This document shows positions 24,752 through 32,686 of a DNA stretch of 43,847 bases, one piece after another. Source of the stretch: Mycolicibacter engbaekii. GTDB taxonomy: Bacteria; Actinomycetota; Actinomycetes; Mycobacteriales; Mycobacteriaceae. Position 1 is the stretch's first letter. The number at the start of each line of letters is the position of its first letter. Below the pieces are notes generated by a model. That model worked only from the letters and a program-made list of their open reading frames with translations, was not told the DNA's origin and did not search any database. A program made the position numbers and the translations under genes. The stretch covers positions 1 to 43,847 of the forward strand of contig NZ_LQOT01000046.1 of the NCBI RefSeq assembly GCF_002101585.1, read 5' to 3'.

Positions 24752-25759
24752 TCAGTCGGTCTTGGGGCAGTAGAAGTGCGGGTCGTTGCGGTACTGGACC
24801 GGCGGCAGGTTGCGTGCCGGTGTCTGCACCAGCGGGGCGTCTACCGGCAGACGGCCTGAGGCGCGGTCCAGCGCCGAACGCTTGCGCGGGTGCATCAACC
24901 AACGCTGCGGCGCGTGCTTGCCCACGAACGTGATCACCATGCACAGGGCGTCGTGCATGCGGGCCTGTCGCGGCGACCAGGTGTAGCCCATCAGTTCGCG
25001 GATCGGCTCGTCATACAGCGCCACCGTCATGAAGGTCAGGAAGCGCTGCATGACCTTGAGGTTCAGTGCCCACAACCAGTCCGGAATCCATTCCAGGGAC
25101 GGGTGTTTGGGCATGGTCGACAGGTCCATGACTTCACGGGCCGCCCAGTTGTTCTCCAGGACGTTGCGGCACATGTGATCCCAGTACGCCTCGAACTCTT
25201 CCCAGCTCTTGGGCACCGGGCGCATGCTCATGCCGTACATGCGGTACCACTGGACGTGCTCGTCGAACAGCTGGCGCTTGTCGGCCTCGGTCAGTCCGCC
25301 ACCGAATTTCTCGGCGGCCAGCAGGGTCGACTTGAAGAAGGTCGCGTGCGCCCAGTAGAAGACGTCGGGGTTCAGCGCGCTGTAGCGGCGGCCCTGTTCG
25401 TCCACGCCTTTGATACCGATGTGGTAGTCGCGGACCTCGGCACCGGTCTGGGGGGCGCGGTAGCCGTCGAACACCACGCCGCCGATCGGGTAGATCGACC
25501 GCATCAGGCGCGGGATGCGCTCCATGAAGAAGATGGAGTGCTCCTTGACCGCGGCGCCGAGCTGCGGGTGCATGTTCTGCATCGAACCCGCCCAGGTTCC
25601 CTGGAACAGGCCCGTCCATTGACCGAAGTACTTCCAGGTCAGTGAGTCGGGGCCGAGGGGAATCGGGGGCCCGTCGTAGCCACCGTTGCTCACGGGACAA
25701 CCCGCCGCAATCGGCGTTTCGCTGGCCGCCGGGCAGGTTTCCGACATGTCTTGAGTCAC
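24752..25759 (-). CDS. MpaB/latex-clearing-protein-like oxygenase family (DUF2236)
   Basis: The 335-residue protein belongs to the family that includes rubber oxygenase and MpaB, haem-type dioxygenases. Indicative stretches are the N-terminal LTWKYFGQWTGLFQGTWAG, the Arg-rich segment EVRDYHIGIKGVDEQGRRY, the His in YWAHATFFKS near 135 and the later HVQWYRMYGMSMRPVPKSW. Mycobacteria encode many such paralogues of unknown substrate; hydrophobic or isoprenoid substrates are guesses. A start at GTG 25759 is favoured over ATG 25789, because TATGGT at 25790-25785 looks like the -10 element and GGGAG precedes this GTG. A TetR-type palindrome (25793-25812) overlaps the promoter. Confidence 0.82.
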   Translation of the reverse strand: MTQDMSETCPAASETPIAAGCPVSNGGYDGPPIPLGPDSLTWKYFGQWTGLFQGTWAGSMQNMHPQLGAAVKEHSIFFMERIPRLMRSIYPIGGVVFDGYRAPQTGAEVRDYHIGIKGVDEQGRRYSALNPDVFYWAHATFFKSTLLAAEKFGGGLTEADKRQLFDEHVQWYRMYGMSMRPVPKSWEEFEAYWDHMCRNVLENNWAAREVMDLSTMPKHPSLEWIPDWLWALNLKVMQRFLTFMTVALYDEPIRELMGYTWSPRQARMHDALCMVITFVGKHAPQRWLMHPRKRSALDRASGRLPVDAPLVQTPARNLPPVQYRNDPHFYCPKTD

Positions 25760-25792
25760 GGACGCGCACTCCCAGTCATCGTTGACCATATT

Positions 25793-25812
25793 CTGACAAC
25801 ATGCGTTATCAG
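25793..25812. promoter_or_regulatory. Operator-like palindrome upstream of MpaB-family gene
   Basis: The arms CTGACAAC and GTTATCAG match at 7 of 8 positions around an ATGC centre. The site lies within the spacer and -35 of the presumed mpaB-type promoter (-10 TATGGT at 25790-25785), a position that suits a TetR-family repressor. No regulator gene is adjacent. Confidence 0.45.
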
Positions 25813-25983
25813 TATCGGGAGTCTAGGAGAACTTGGCAGCCCGGTCAATGACGGACCGCGCCGTTTCGCCGGATGCTATCGCCCCAAGCCATGGTGCTGC
25901 GGGGCCCTGCGATGCCAGAATTCTTCATGGGTACGCACCCGGCACCAGCGCCGGATGGTGGACCCCCAGGATGGAGACTTCCC

Positions 25984-28191
25984 ATGACAACGGTCGACCT
26001 GCCCTTGGCGGACGCGCAGCGTGCGGCAGCCGGCGGCACGAGCACAACCCACAGCAGCCAGTGCACGCTGTGCGAGGCGCACTGCGGCATCGCCATCACG
26101 GTGACCGACGGGAAGGTCAGCCGCATCCAGGGCAACCCCGACGATGTCTTCTCGCACGGCTACATCTGCCCGAAGGCGACCGCGTTGGCCGGACTGCACG
26201 AGGACCCCGATCGGCTGCGCACGCCCGTGCGGCGGGTCGGGGACGGCTTCGAACCGGTCAGCTGGGACGAAGCCCTCGCCGACATCGGCACCCGTCTGCG
26301 CCGCATCCGTAAGGCGCACGGCAATCGGGCGCTGGGCATGTACCTGGGCAATCCTGCGGCGCACAGTTCCGGAGCGGTCTACGGCCTGATGCTGCGTGCG
26401 GCGCTGCTGACGCCCAACTTCTTCTCCGCGTCCTCCATCGATCAGATGCCGCACGAGTACGCGGCCTGGAAGGTGTTCGGCTCCAACATCCTCATCCCGA
26501 TCACCGACATCGACCGGACGCAGCGTCTGGTGATCCTCGGCGCCAACCCGGCGGTGTCCAATGGGTCGCTGTCGATCATGCCCGGCGCCAAACGTCGCAT
26601 CAAAGCGGTACGCGATCGCGGCGGAACCGTCGTCGTGATCGACCCGCGGCGCACCGAGACCGCCAAGCTGGCGGACCAGCACATCGCGGTGCGCCCCGGC
26701 GGCGACACGTATCTGCTGCTGGGCATGCTTCATGTCCTGATCAACGAGAACCTTTGCGACACCGCGGCAATCGCCGAACAGTCGGTCGGCATGCCGCAGC
26801 TGCGCCGCCTGGTGGCCGGCGCCTCCCCCGAGGCGGTCGCCGATCGTGCCGGTGTCGACGCGGAGACCATCTACGCCCTGGCCCGCGACCACGCGGCGGC
26901 GGAGTCCGCGGCGCTCTACTGCCGGATCGGCATCTGCCAGCAGGAGACCGGGACGCTGGTGAGCTGGCTGGTGATGGTGATCAACGCGGTCACCGGCAAC
27001 CTGGACCGGCCGGGCGGCACCATGTTCTCCACGCCGATTGCCGACGTTCCCCGCCTCGCTAAGTACATTCCGGCGGGATATGGCGCGTGGACGGACCGCT
27101 CCGGACGTCACAAGTCCTTCCGCAGCGAGCTTCCCTCTGTGGTCATGGCCGACGAGATCCTGATGGAGGGCGAGGGCCAGATCAAGGCGATGATCACCTG
27201 CGCCGGAAACCCGGTGTCGTCGATCCCGCACAAGGGCCGGCTGGACGAGGCTTTGGCCTCGCTGGATCTGTATGTCGCGGTGGATATGTACATCACCGAG
27301 ACGAGCCGGCATGCGGATTACATCCTGCCGCCCGTCTCGCCGCTGGAGCGCGAAGACGTCGGGCTGCTCCTCACGGTTTTCAGTGTCCGCAACAACGTCC
27401 GCTATCAGCGCCGGACGTTTGAACCGCCGGCGGACGGCAAGGACGACTGGGAGATCCTCAGTCTGCTCGCGCTGGAACTGCTTCCGACTCCCCTGCGGCA
27501 GCTGGTGGCGCCGCTGCGTAAGCCGCTGATCAAGGCGATCGATCCGCTGCACATGGCCCGCCTCACCCTGGCGACCGGACCTTATGGATGGATGCGCAAG
27601 GGCCGCAAGGGAATATCGATGCGAAAACTGCGCAAGAGCGCGGGCGGACTGGATCTGGGTGCGCTGCAGCCCCGGCTGCGCAAGGTGATCGCCACCCGCG
27701 ATCGCAAGGTGGCGCTCGCGCCGGACGAGTTCGTCGCGGCGGCCGCCGCATTGCTGGAGGGGCCCGGCGAAGCCAGCAGCGGCTACGACCTACAGCTCAT
27801 CGGGCGACGCCAGCTGCGCAGCAACAACTCATGGCTGCACAACGTGCCGTCGATGACCAGCGGCAGCAACCAATGCACGCTGCACATGCACTCCAAGGAC
27901 GCCAGGGCTCGCGGACTCGACGAGGGCGACCTGGTCCAGGTGACCTCGGATATGGGCAAGATCGAGGTTCCGCTGCACATCAGCGACGACATGCGGCCCG
28001 GCACCGTTTCGATTCCCCATGGCTGGGGCCACCGCGGCACGGGCTGGCGTCATGCGGAATCGCTGCCCGGGGCCAACGTCAACGACCTGCACGATCCCAG
28101 CCGGGTGGACACCTTCACCGGGACGGCGGCGGTCAACAACACCTGGGTCGCCGTCGACGCCGTCGCGACGGCGCCTGCCGCGCAGGCTTAG
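25984..28191 (+). CDS. Molybdopterin oxidoreductase, formate dehydrogenase/nitrate reductase superfamily
   Basis: This 735-residue protein has the full MopB domain order: an N-terminal 4Fe-4S motif, CTLCEAHC then ICPK (residues about 22-60), the molybdopterin-binding core, and the C-terminal aspartate-decarboxylase-like barrel (from about 630: RSNNSWLHNVP, NQCTLHMHSKDA, then SIPHGWGHRGTG). In the position where formate dehydrogenases carry Cys or Sec, the sequence reads SASSIDQMPHEY, so Asp or a neighbour may ligate the metal. No Tat signal is visible, hence a cytoplasmic enzyme. M. tuberculosis Rv0197 is a plausible relative. The ATG at 25984 has a GGAG ribosome site 8-10 nt upstream; an upstream in-frame start adds unlikely residues. 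Substrate and partner are unknown. Confidence 0.88.
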   Translation: MTTVDLPLADAQRAAAGGTSTTHSSQCTLCEAHCGIAITVTDGKVSRIQGNPDDVFSHGYICPKATALAGLHEDPDRLRTPVRRVGDGFEPVSWDEALADIGTRLRRIRKAHGNRALGMYLGNPAAHSSGAVYGLMLRAALLTPNFFSASSIDQMPHEYAAWKVFGSNILIPITDIDRTQRLVILGANPAVSNGSLSIMPGAKRRIKAVRDRGGTVVVIDPRRTETAKLADQHIAVRPGGDTYLLLGMLHVLINENLCDTAAIAEQSVGMPQLRRLVAGASPEAVADRAGVDAETIYALARDHAAAESAALYCRIGICQQETGTLVSWLVMVINAVTGNLDRPGGTMFSTPIADVPRLAKYIPAGYGAWTDRSGRHKSFRSELPSVVMADEILMEGEGQIKAMITCAGNPVSSIPHKGRLDEALASLDLYVAVDMYITETSRHADYILPPVSPLEREDVGLLLTVFSVRNNVRYQRRTFEPPADGKDDWEILSLLALELLPTPLRQLVAPLRKPLIKAIDPLHMARLTLATGPYGWMRKGRKGISMRKLRKSAGGLDLGALQPRLRKVIATRDRKVALAPDEFVAAAAALLEGPGEASSGYDLQLIGRRQLRSNNSWLHNVPSMTSGSNQCTLHMHSKDARARGLDEGDLVQVTSDMGKIEVPLHISDDMRPGTVSIPHGWGHRGTGWRHAESLPGANVNDLHDPSRVDTFTGTAAVNNTWVAVDAVATAPAAQA

Positions 28192-28205
28192 CCCGCGCGC
28201 CCTGC

Positions 28206-29255
28206 TCAGGCCGGCGGGCAGTCGCGGCGGTTCGGTGTCGTCATCGCCTGCTCGGCGGAGTCGATGGCTTCCCGGACCACGTCGAGGACCCCAGGATCCC
28301 AGGTCAGCGCCGTCTCCCAGGCCAGATCGGCCAGGTCGGAGATGTAGATGCTGTGCGTGTCGTCGGTGGTGAAGCACTGCCGATGCGGCAGGACACTGTC
28401 GCTGATGTCGGTGGCCAGCGCACTCGACAGCGCGACGATTCCGTCGTTGGGCCACACCGCCGGATCGGCGCCCGGGGCGGGCGCCGCGAACCGGTTGCCG
28501 CCGATCAGCGTGACCGGGATCTGATCCAGCACACCGGCCTGGTCTTCGTTCCAGCCGTCGGGTCCCATCAGGTACTTGCTGTTGACCTCGCGGCCCGAGC
28601 CGGCCATCAGCCGTTGCACCTCGGTCTGGAAGCCCTTCATCGCGTTCTCGCAGAACCGATCCTGCTGACAGCCCGACAGCGGGGAGATCCCGTTGGCGTA
28701 GTCCGACAGGTAGGAGCCCTGCCACGGGGTGCCCAGGGTGGTCAGTGAGCGGATGCGGATCGGCGAATCGAGGCTCTGGAGCACCCGGAACGCCGCGCGC
28801 GAGTACAGCCCGCCCATCGAGTGGGCGACCACGTCGATCTCGCTCACGCCGTGGGTGTCGCTCAGATAGGTCAGGAACCGGGCCAGGTGCTCGCCGGCGG
28901 TGTCGATGCTGCCGGTGGAGTTGACCGTCATGTTCGCCGGCAGGGTGATCGGGCAGTCAGCGAAGGCGCCGAAACCGTCCTGGTCGACCACGGGGCCGCG
29001 GCCGGCCATCGCCGGCGAGGTGTAGACGACGTAGTCGTGGTCGAGCAGGTTCTGGCGCAACGCGGTGTCGGTGTTGCCGGCGGCCAGTCCCGTCGCACAT
29101 GCCTGGTCCGGTGTCGTGAACGGACTGGTGGCGGCCCCGCCGGACACGATCACCACCGCCCGCTCGCCGGGGTGCGGTGCGCGCGAGGAGCACCCGGCAA
29201 CGAGCCCGGCGACAACCGAGAGAACGAGCAGGCTGGTCAGCAGACGACGTCGCAC
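28206..29255 (-). CDS. Lipase-like alpha/beta hydrolase lipoprotein
   Basis: A 349-residue exported enzyme. The first 20 residues are a lipoprotein signal (SLLVLSVVAGLVAGCSS), with the lipobox VAGC giving a lipidated Cys. The hydrolase core has the nucleophile elbow VVAHSMGGL near 145, the TLGTPWQG segment typical of secreted lipases and phospholipases, a candidate Asp in WPNDGIV and a His in DDTHSIYISD. Six or more Cys suggest disulfides outside the membrane. The second of two in-frame GTG codons (29255) is preferred: GGAGG sits 5 nt before it, whereas the first GTG (29261) would overlap that site. The lipid substrate is not predictable. Confidence 0.85.
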   Translation of the reverse strand: MRRRLLTSLLVLSVVAGLVAGCSSRAPHPGERAVVIVSGGAATSPFTTPDQACATGLAAGNTDTALRQNLLDHDYVVYTSPAMAGRGPVVDQDGFGAFADCPITLPANMTVNSTGSIDTAGEHLARFLTYLSDTHGVSEIDVVAHSMGGLYSRAAFRVLQSLDSPIRIRSLTTLGTPWQGSYLSDYANGISPLSGCQQDRFCENAMKGFQTEVQRLMAGSGREVNSKYLMGPDGWNEDQAGVLDQIPVTLIGGNRFAAPAPGADPAVWPNDGIVALSSALATDISDSVLPHRQCFTTDDTHSIYISDLADLAWETALTWDPGVLDVVREAIDSAEQAMTTPNRRDCPPA

Positions 29256-29454
29256 TGGCACCTCCGAGATTTGTTGATGGCCGCGAAGATGTTAGCCGGG
29301 TTGCCCGCCGCGAACCGGTTGTTTCAGCGGCATTGCCGCGGCGGGAGTCCAGGCCTCTGCCCGGCGGTGGTGGCGCGGTCGTTGTCAGCGCCGACGAGTA
29401 CCGTGCCCGGCATGGCCTCAGCGACATCGGCCGGCGGTCTTCGGAACACGCCGT

Positions 29455-29492
29455 AGCCCCACCCCGCAGCCATCTGCGGACCCGGTGGGGCT
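29455..29492 (+). other. Stable nested hairpin in the leader of a small ORF
   Basis: Outer arms AGCCCCACC (29455-29463) and GGTGGGGCT (29484-29492) pair perfectly, and inside them CCGCAG pairs with CTGCGG around CCAT; an ACCC bulge is on the 3' side. The hairpin ends 12 nt before a GAGGA ribosome site (29504-29508) for the gene at 29514. It could act as a leader element or as a terminator; no T-run follows. Confidence 0.4.
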
Positions 29493-29513
29493 GCCCCGCT
29501 TTCGAGGATCCGC

Positions 29514-29795
29514 ATGTCCCGTACCGATGCTCATGCTCCATTTCACGTCCGCGTCGCCCGCCGGGAAATCTCCGTCGTTGCCGTCCACCGCTGTGCCGGT
29601 GGCGGCTGCGATCTTCCCCAGCGCGGCGCTCGCGGTCGCAGCCGCTGCTATTGGGAGTTCGTGTTCACCGGCCGTGGCGTCTGCTCGTGCTGGATGTGCC
29701 ACTGGCCGCGCCGTCCCCGTGCTCACCGGTCAGCGGTGCGCGCTGGCCTGCGCGAGGTGGCCTGCGCGTGGAACCGCGGGGAACGGGAGATGTGA
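29514..29795 (+). CDS. Small Cys-rich protein, possibly phage-derived
   Basis: A 93-residue, strongly basic protein. It begins MSRTDAHAPFHVRVARRE, a form I associate with small mycobacterial and phage-borne proteins, and has Cys clusters HRCAGGGCDL and GVCSCWMCHW that could bind a metal. The segment between them is CYWEFVFTGRG. A GAGGA ribosome site 5-6 nt before the ATG supports translation. No known domain or function is recognised. It is the first gene of the accessory region and lies upstream of the toxin-like nuclease on the same strand, separated by 176 bp. It could also be a fortuitous reading frame. Confidence 0.5.
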   Translation: MSRTDAHAPFHVRVARREISVVAVHRCAGGGCDLPQRGARGRSRCYWEFVFTGRGVCSCWMCHWPRRPRAHRSAVRAGLREVACAWNRGEREM

Positions 29796-29971
29796 GCGGT
29801 CGGGGGCCGGGTCAGCTCCTGCCTTCCCGGCTGCGGTCGGCGGAATCGTGACGTGGAAACCGCGGATGGCGCAGGTATCCCAGATTCCGCTAACCCTGGT
29901 GCCCATACTTCCGTGGCTGGGATCCGGGTAGTTAACCACGCTTTGTCGTACCCCGCTGTCACTATTCGCGC

Positions 29972-30691
29972 GTGTTGTTGCCTATCGCCCGCAGCGCCTA
30001 CGCGCACGATGTCGCCCTATGGGTAGCCGGCGGCGATCAGACGGCGTTCGCTTCGGCCTTGGCCATGCATGAGAGCGACTCGTGGACGGGCAGACATACG
30101 GGCGGCATTGACGAATCCTTGGCGACTTTCGACAGGAACGAGTGGTGGATCGCCCGCCTTCTCGCCCGCCAGGGGCACAACGTGATCGCCCTACCGACGC
30201 GACACCTCGTCGGGCTCCGCTCGCCCGACGCCGCTGTGAGCGGACTTTTAGTTGAGTTCAAGACCTACACAGGTCTGATTCCCCGACAACTGCTCTGCAA
30301 GGTTGGCAAAGCGTGGCCACAAGCCGATCGCGTGGTGGTCGGTGTCGACGCTCCGTGGGATTCTTCGGAAGTTCGGAGGGTGTTTCGAGCGGCCGTAGGC
30401 TCCGCCCGCCGTCGCGGGATGCGAGCAGTGATGTTCCTCGGCTATGGCTACCAGTTCGAATGGGGTGATTGGAATGCGTGCTTCACAACGTCAGCAACGA
30501 CAAGGTGTTCGGGTGTGTACGCCGCAGCATCAGGTGCTTTACCCAACGCCGAGCGACGTAGGTATCCGTCAGCTGCCGACCGGGACGAATCCACTGCCCG
30601 GGCCGTCGCCGGCGTTGACGTCATCGAGGATCGCGTTGAACTTCGTCAGGTAGGTGACCACGCGGGCGGGCGAGTACCTGCTGCCCGTTGA
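29972..30691 (+). CDS. Stand-alone nuclease resembling CdiA C-terminal toxin domains
   Basis: The 239-residue reading frame has a PD-(D/E)XK-like catalytic pattern: Glu57 in RNEWWIARLLARQGHNV, Asp86 in LRSPDAAVSG and Glu95-x-Lys97 in LLVEFKTYTG. The layout (E, then G-x-V, P-D and E-x-K within 45 residues) is that of CdiA C-terminal tRNase toxins. Those are normally delivered as the end of a very large protein with an immunity gene next door; here the domain stands alone and no delivery module or evident immunity gene is seen. The last 70 residues look non-homologous and overlap the opposite-strand gene, so a frameshift or read-through near position 30480 is possible. Start GTG at 29972 is uncertain. 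Toxic activity is inference. Confidence 0.6.
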   Translation: MLLPIARSAYAHDVALWVAGGDQTAFASALAMHESDSWTGRHTGGIDESLATFDRNEWWIARLLARQGHNVIALPTRHLVGLRSPDAAVSGLLVEFKTYTGLIPRQLLCKVGKAWPQADRVVVGVDAPWDSSEVRRVFRAAVGSARRRGMRAVMFLGYGYQFEWGDWNACFTTSATTRCSGVYAAASGALPNAERRRYPSAADRDESTARAVAGVDVIEDRVELRQVGDHAGGRVPAAR

Positions 30692-31234
30692 AACGCCGAA
30701 ACCGTAAACCAGGCCGACCAGCAGGCCGTCGATGGTTACCGGGGCGCCCAGATCACCGGGGTCAAATTGCTCCCGCATGGTCGCGCGCGGCCAGCCGGTG
30801 GACATGATGCGATTGCAGATGCCGGGGGTAGCAGGCCCCCACTTGCATACCAGCGCATCATATTCCGGGCCTGGTCCGATGCCGTTGATGTCGATGCCGG
30901 CGTAATTGGACACCGGGATGAGATCAGGTTCGTCGAACTTGATCACCGCATAATGCAGTGCGCCGTTGACGGCGGCCACGCTGCCCACTGCGGTGTCGGT
31001 ACCCGCTACCGCAACCGCTGCGCCCGGCCCGCCGCACTCCGCTGCCGTGAAGCCCACCACGTCGCCAAACCGGTCACGCCCGATCGCGGTCAATGTGCAG
31101 TAGTCGACGCCATCGACCACGATGACGGCTCCCCCGCCCAAGATCACCATCGCCGCAGCGGGAGGAGAAACCGGCAGCCCAATACCGAAGATCAGTGCGA
31201 GGGTAAGAGTGATTCGCCAGCGCGTGCGCTGCAA
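30569..31234 (-). CDS. Secreted S1-fold pseudo-protease
   Basis: A 221-residue exported protein with a signal peptide (about 1-28, ending PPAAA). The fold resembles small mycobacterial trypsin-like proteins of the Rv1815 type. The position of the catalytic His motif TAAHC reads FTAAECGG, the Ser motif GDSGGP reads PGDLGAPV, and the Asp strand reads HYAVIKFD, so all three catalytic residues appear to be replaced. It is therefore probably a non-catalytic binder or scaffold. A TTG start at 31234 is preferred because GGAGG lies 4 nt upstream; the longer in-frame reading would run through a 36-bp palindrome. Its 3' end overlaps the convergent nuclease-like frame. Confidence 0.78.
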   Translation of the reverse strand: MQRTRWRITLTLALIFGIGLPVSPPAAAMVILGGGAVIVVDGVDYCTLTAIGRDRFGDVVGFTAAECGGPGAAVAVAGTDTAVGSVAAVNGALHYAVIKFDEPDLIPVSNYAGIDINGIGPGPEYDALVCKWGPATPGICNRIMSTGWPRATMREQFDPGDLGAPVTIDGLLVGLVYGFGVSTGSRYSPARVVTYLTKFNAILDDVNAGDGPGSGFVPVGS

Positions 31235-31312
31235 GACGCCTCCGCTCCAGTCAGCCGGCCTCCGGTCGCTACCGATAGGCACTGATCGAAGCACATCAGG
31301 TGCGGCACCGAT

Positions 31313-31348
31313 GGCGGTTCCGTGCGCCACGTGGCGCACGGAACCGCC
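31313..31348. repeat. 36-bp perfect palindrome
   Basis: An 18-bp arm (31313-31330, starting GGCGGTTCCGTG) is followed without a loop by its exact reverse complement (31331-31348, ending CACGGAACCGCC). It begins 7 nt beyond the stop codon of the flavoprotein gene and may act as its terminator, although no T-run follows. A dimeric binding site is the alternative. Confidence 0.85.
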
Positions 31349-31354
31349 CACCGG

Positions 31355-32551
31355 TTATCCGACCGCCGACTTCACCGGCACAGGTGGCGTGTTGGCCCCC
31401 GGCCACCGGTAGCTGCCGGGCTTGCGGCTCTCTTTGGCGATCTGCTTGACGACAGTGCTGCAGACCATCTCTTTGATGAAGGCCGCAAGCCTTCCGCCGA
31501 TGTAGAGGCTGCGAGGCGAATCATCGTGGTGTGCGACGGCGATGGTTCCGTGGCGCCGCCCGATGCTGATGTTGGAGCCCACGAAGGACTGATTGAGAAC
31601 CTTCACCTCGCTGCCCGCGATGCGCGCGAGCACGGTACTGGTGGCCCGAGCAGCCAGCGGCATCGCCGCCTGGCAGCTCATCCGCAGCGGAGGACCTGCC
31701 GGTGCCGATGCATCTCCAGCCCCGAAGATCCACGGATCGTCAATGCTGGTGAGGCTTTCATCGGTGACCAGCCGGCCGATGCTGTCGGTGGTCAGCCCAC
31801 TGCGAGTGGCCAAATCAGGGACGCCGAAGCCGGCGGTCCACACGGTGACGCCGCTGGGCAGACTACGACCGTCGGACAGGCGGACACGGTCTGCGAGGAC
31901 TTCTTCGACCAGCGCTTCGTCCTCGACGCTCACGCCGAGCTTGGTGAGTTGTCTGCGCACCGATGCTCGGGCTTTATCCCCCACCGCGGGGGCCAGGATG
32001 CCGCCACACAGCAGCGACACCTGCGCGTCGGGGCGCTGCTCGGCCAGTTCGGAGGCGGCTTCGATTCCGGTCAGTCCGCCACCCACCACGCAGATCGGCG
32101 CATTCTTCGGCAGCAGATCGACCGCGGCGCGCAAGCGCTCGGCCTGTTCGAGCTCGCCGATGGGATAGGCGTGGGCACGTGCACCCGTAACACCTTCGGG
32201 CACGGTCCCAGTGCTGCCGACCGCGTAGACCAGATAGTCGTAGGAGACAAGCGAGCCGGACGCCAGCTCGACCGTACGTGTCGCCGCGTCGATTCTGGTG
32301 GCGGTATCGACAATGAGGTTGACCCTGTCCCCCAACAGGCCGGCCAAGTCGACTGTGGCGTCGCCACTGCCGGCGACGAACTCATGCAGGCGCACCCGTT
32401 CGACGAAGACGGGGCGCGGGTTGATGATCGTGATCTGGATATCGTGGTTCTGCTGCAGCCGATTCGCGGCCAGGGCACCGGCGTAGCCGCCGCCGATCAC
32501 GACCACATGGGGATTTCGCAGCGAGCTCAGTGGTGCGTTGTTGGCAGACAT
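31355..32551 (-). CDS. NAD(P)/FAD-dependent oxidoreductase, NDH-2-like
   Basis: This 398-residue flavoprotein has an N-terminal FAD motif VVIGGGYAGALAANRL near 16, the conserved YDYLVYAVGS near 108, a second nucleotide motif ICVVGGGLTGIEAASEL near 155 for NAD(P)H and the late FAD motif WIFGAGDAS near 295. The order is that of type II NADH dehydrogenases and related pyridine nucleotide-disulfide reductases without the redox Cys pair. No membrane-anchoring C-terminal helix is obvious, although the end is basic. The ATG at 32551 has an excellent AGGAGG site 8 nt upstream. An odd-centred palindrome, GTGACGT C ACGTCAC (32605-32619), lies in the shared upstream region. Confidence 0.88.
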   Translation of the reverse strand: MSANNAPLSSLRNPHVVVIGGGYAGALAANRLQQNHDIQITIINPRPVFVERVRLHEFVAGSGDATVDLAGLLGDRVNLIVDTATRIDAATRTVELASGSLVSYDYLVYAVGSTGTVPEGVTGARAHAYPIGELEQAERLRAAVDLLPKNAPICVVGGGLTGIEAASELAEQRPDAQVSLLCGGILAPAVGDKARASVRRQLTKLGVSVEDEALVEEVLADRVRLSDGRSLPSGVTVWTAGFGVPDLATRSGLTTDSIGRLVTDESLTSIDDPWIFGAGDASAPAGPPLRMSCQAAMPLAARATSTVLARIAGSEVKVLNQSFVGSNISIGRRHGTIAVAHHDDSPRSLYIGGRLAAFIKEMVCSTVVKQIAKESRKPGSYRWPGANTPPVPVKSAVG

Positions 32552-32604
32552 CTGAATCCTCCTGTTTGTGCGGACACCCCTAGGACACCGGGCAGCACGG
32601 GAAT

Positions 32605-32619
32605 GTGACGTCACGTCAC
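32605..32619. promoter_or_regulatory. Palindromic operator candidate between divergent genes
   Basis: GTGACGT, C, ACGTCAC is a perfect inverted repeat with 7-bp arms. It lies 54-68 bp upstream of the flavoprotein start and 68-82 bp upstream of the membrane protein start. It resembles CRP half-sites (TGTGA, TCAC) but has the wrong spacing, so the regulator is unassigned. Confidence 0.5.
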
Positions 32620-32686
32620 CAGATATGGCACAGGTCACCAGCTGACGCTGATGTCACAATTGCGGGCGCTGTCTCGTCATAAGGGA

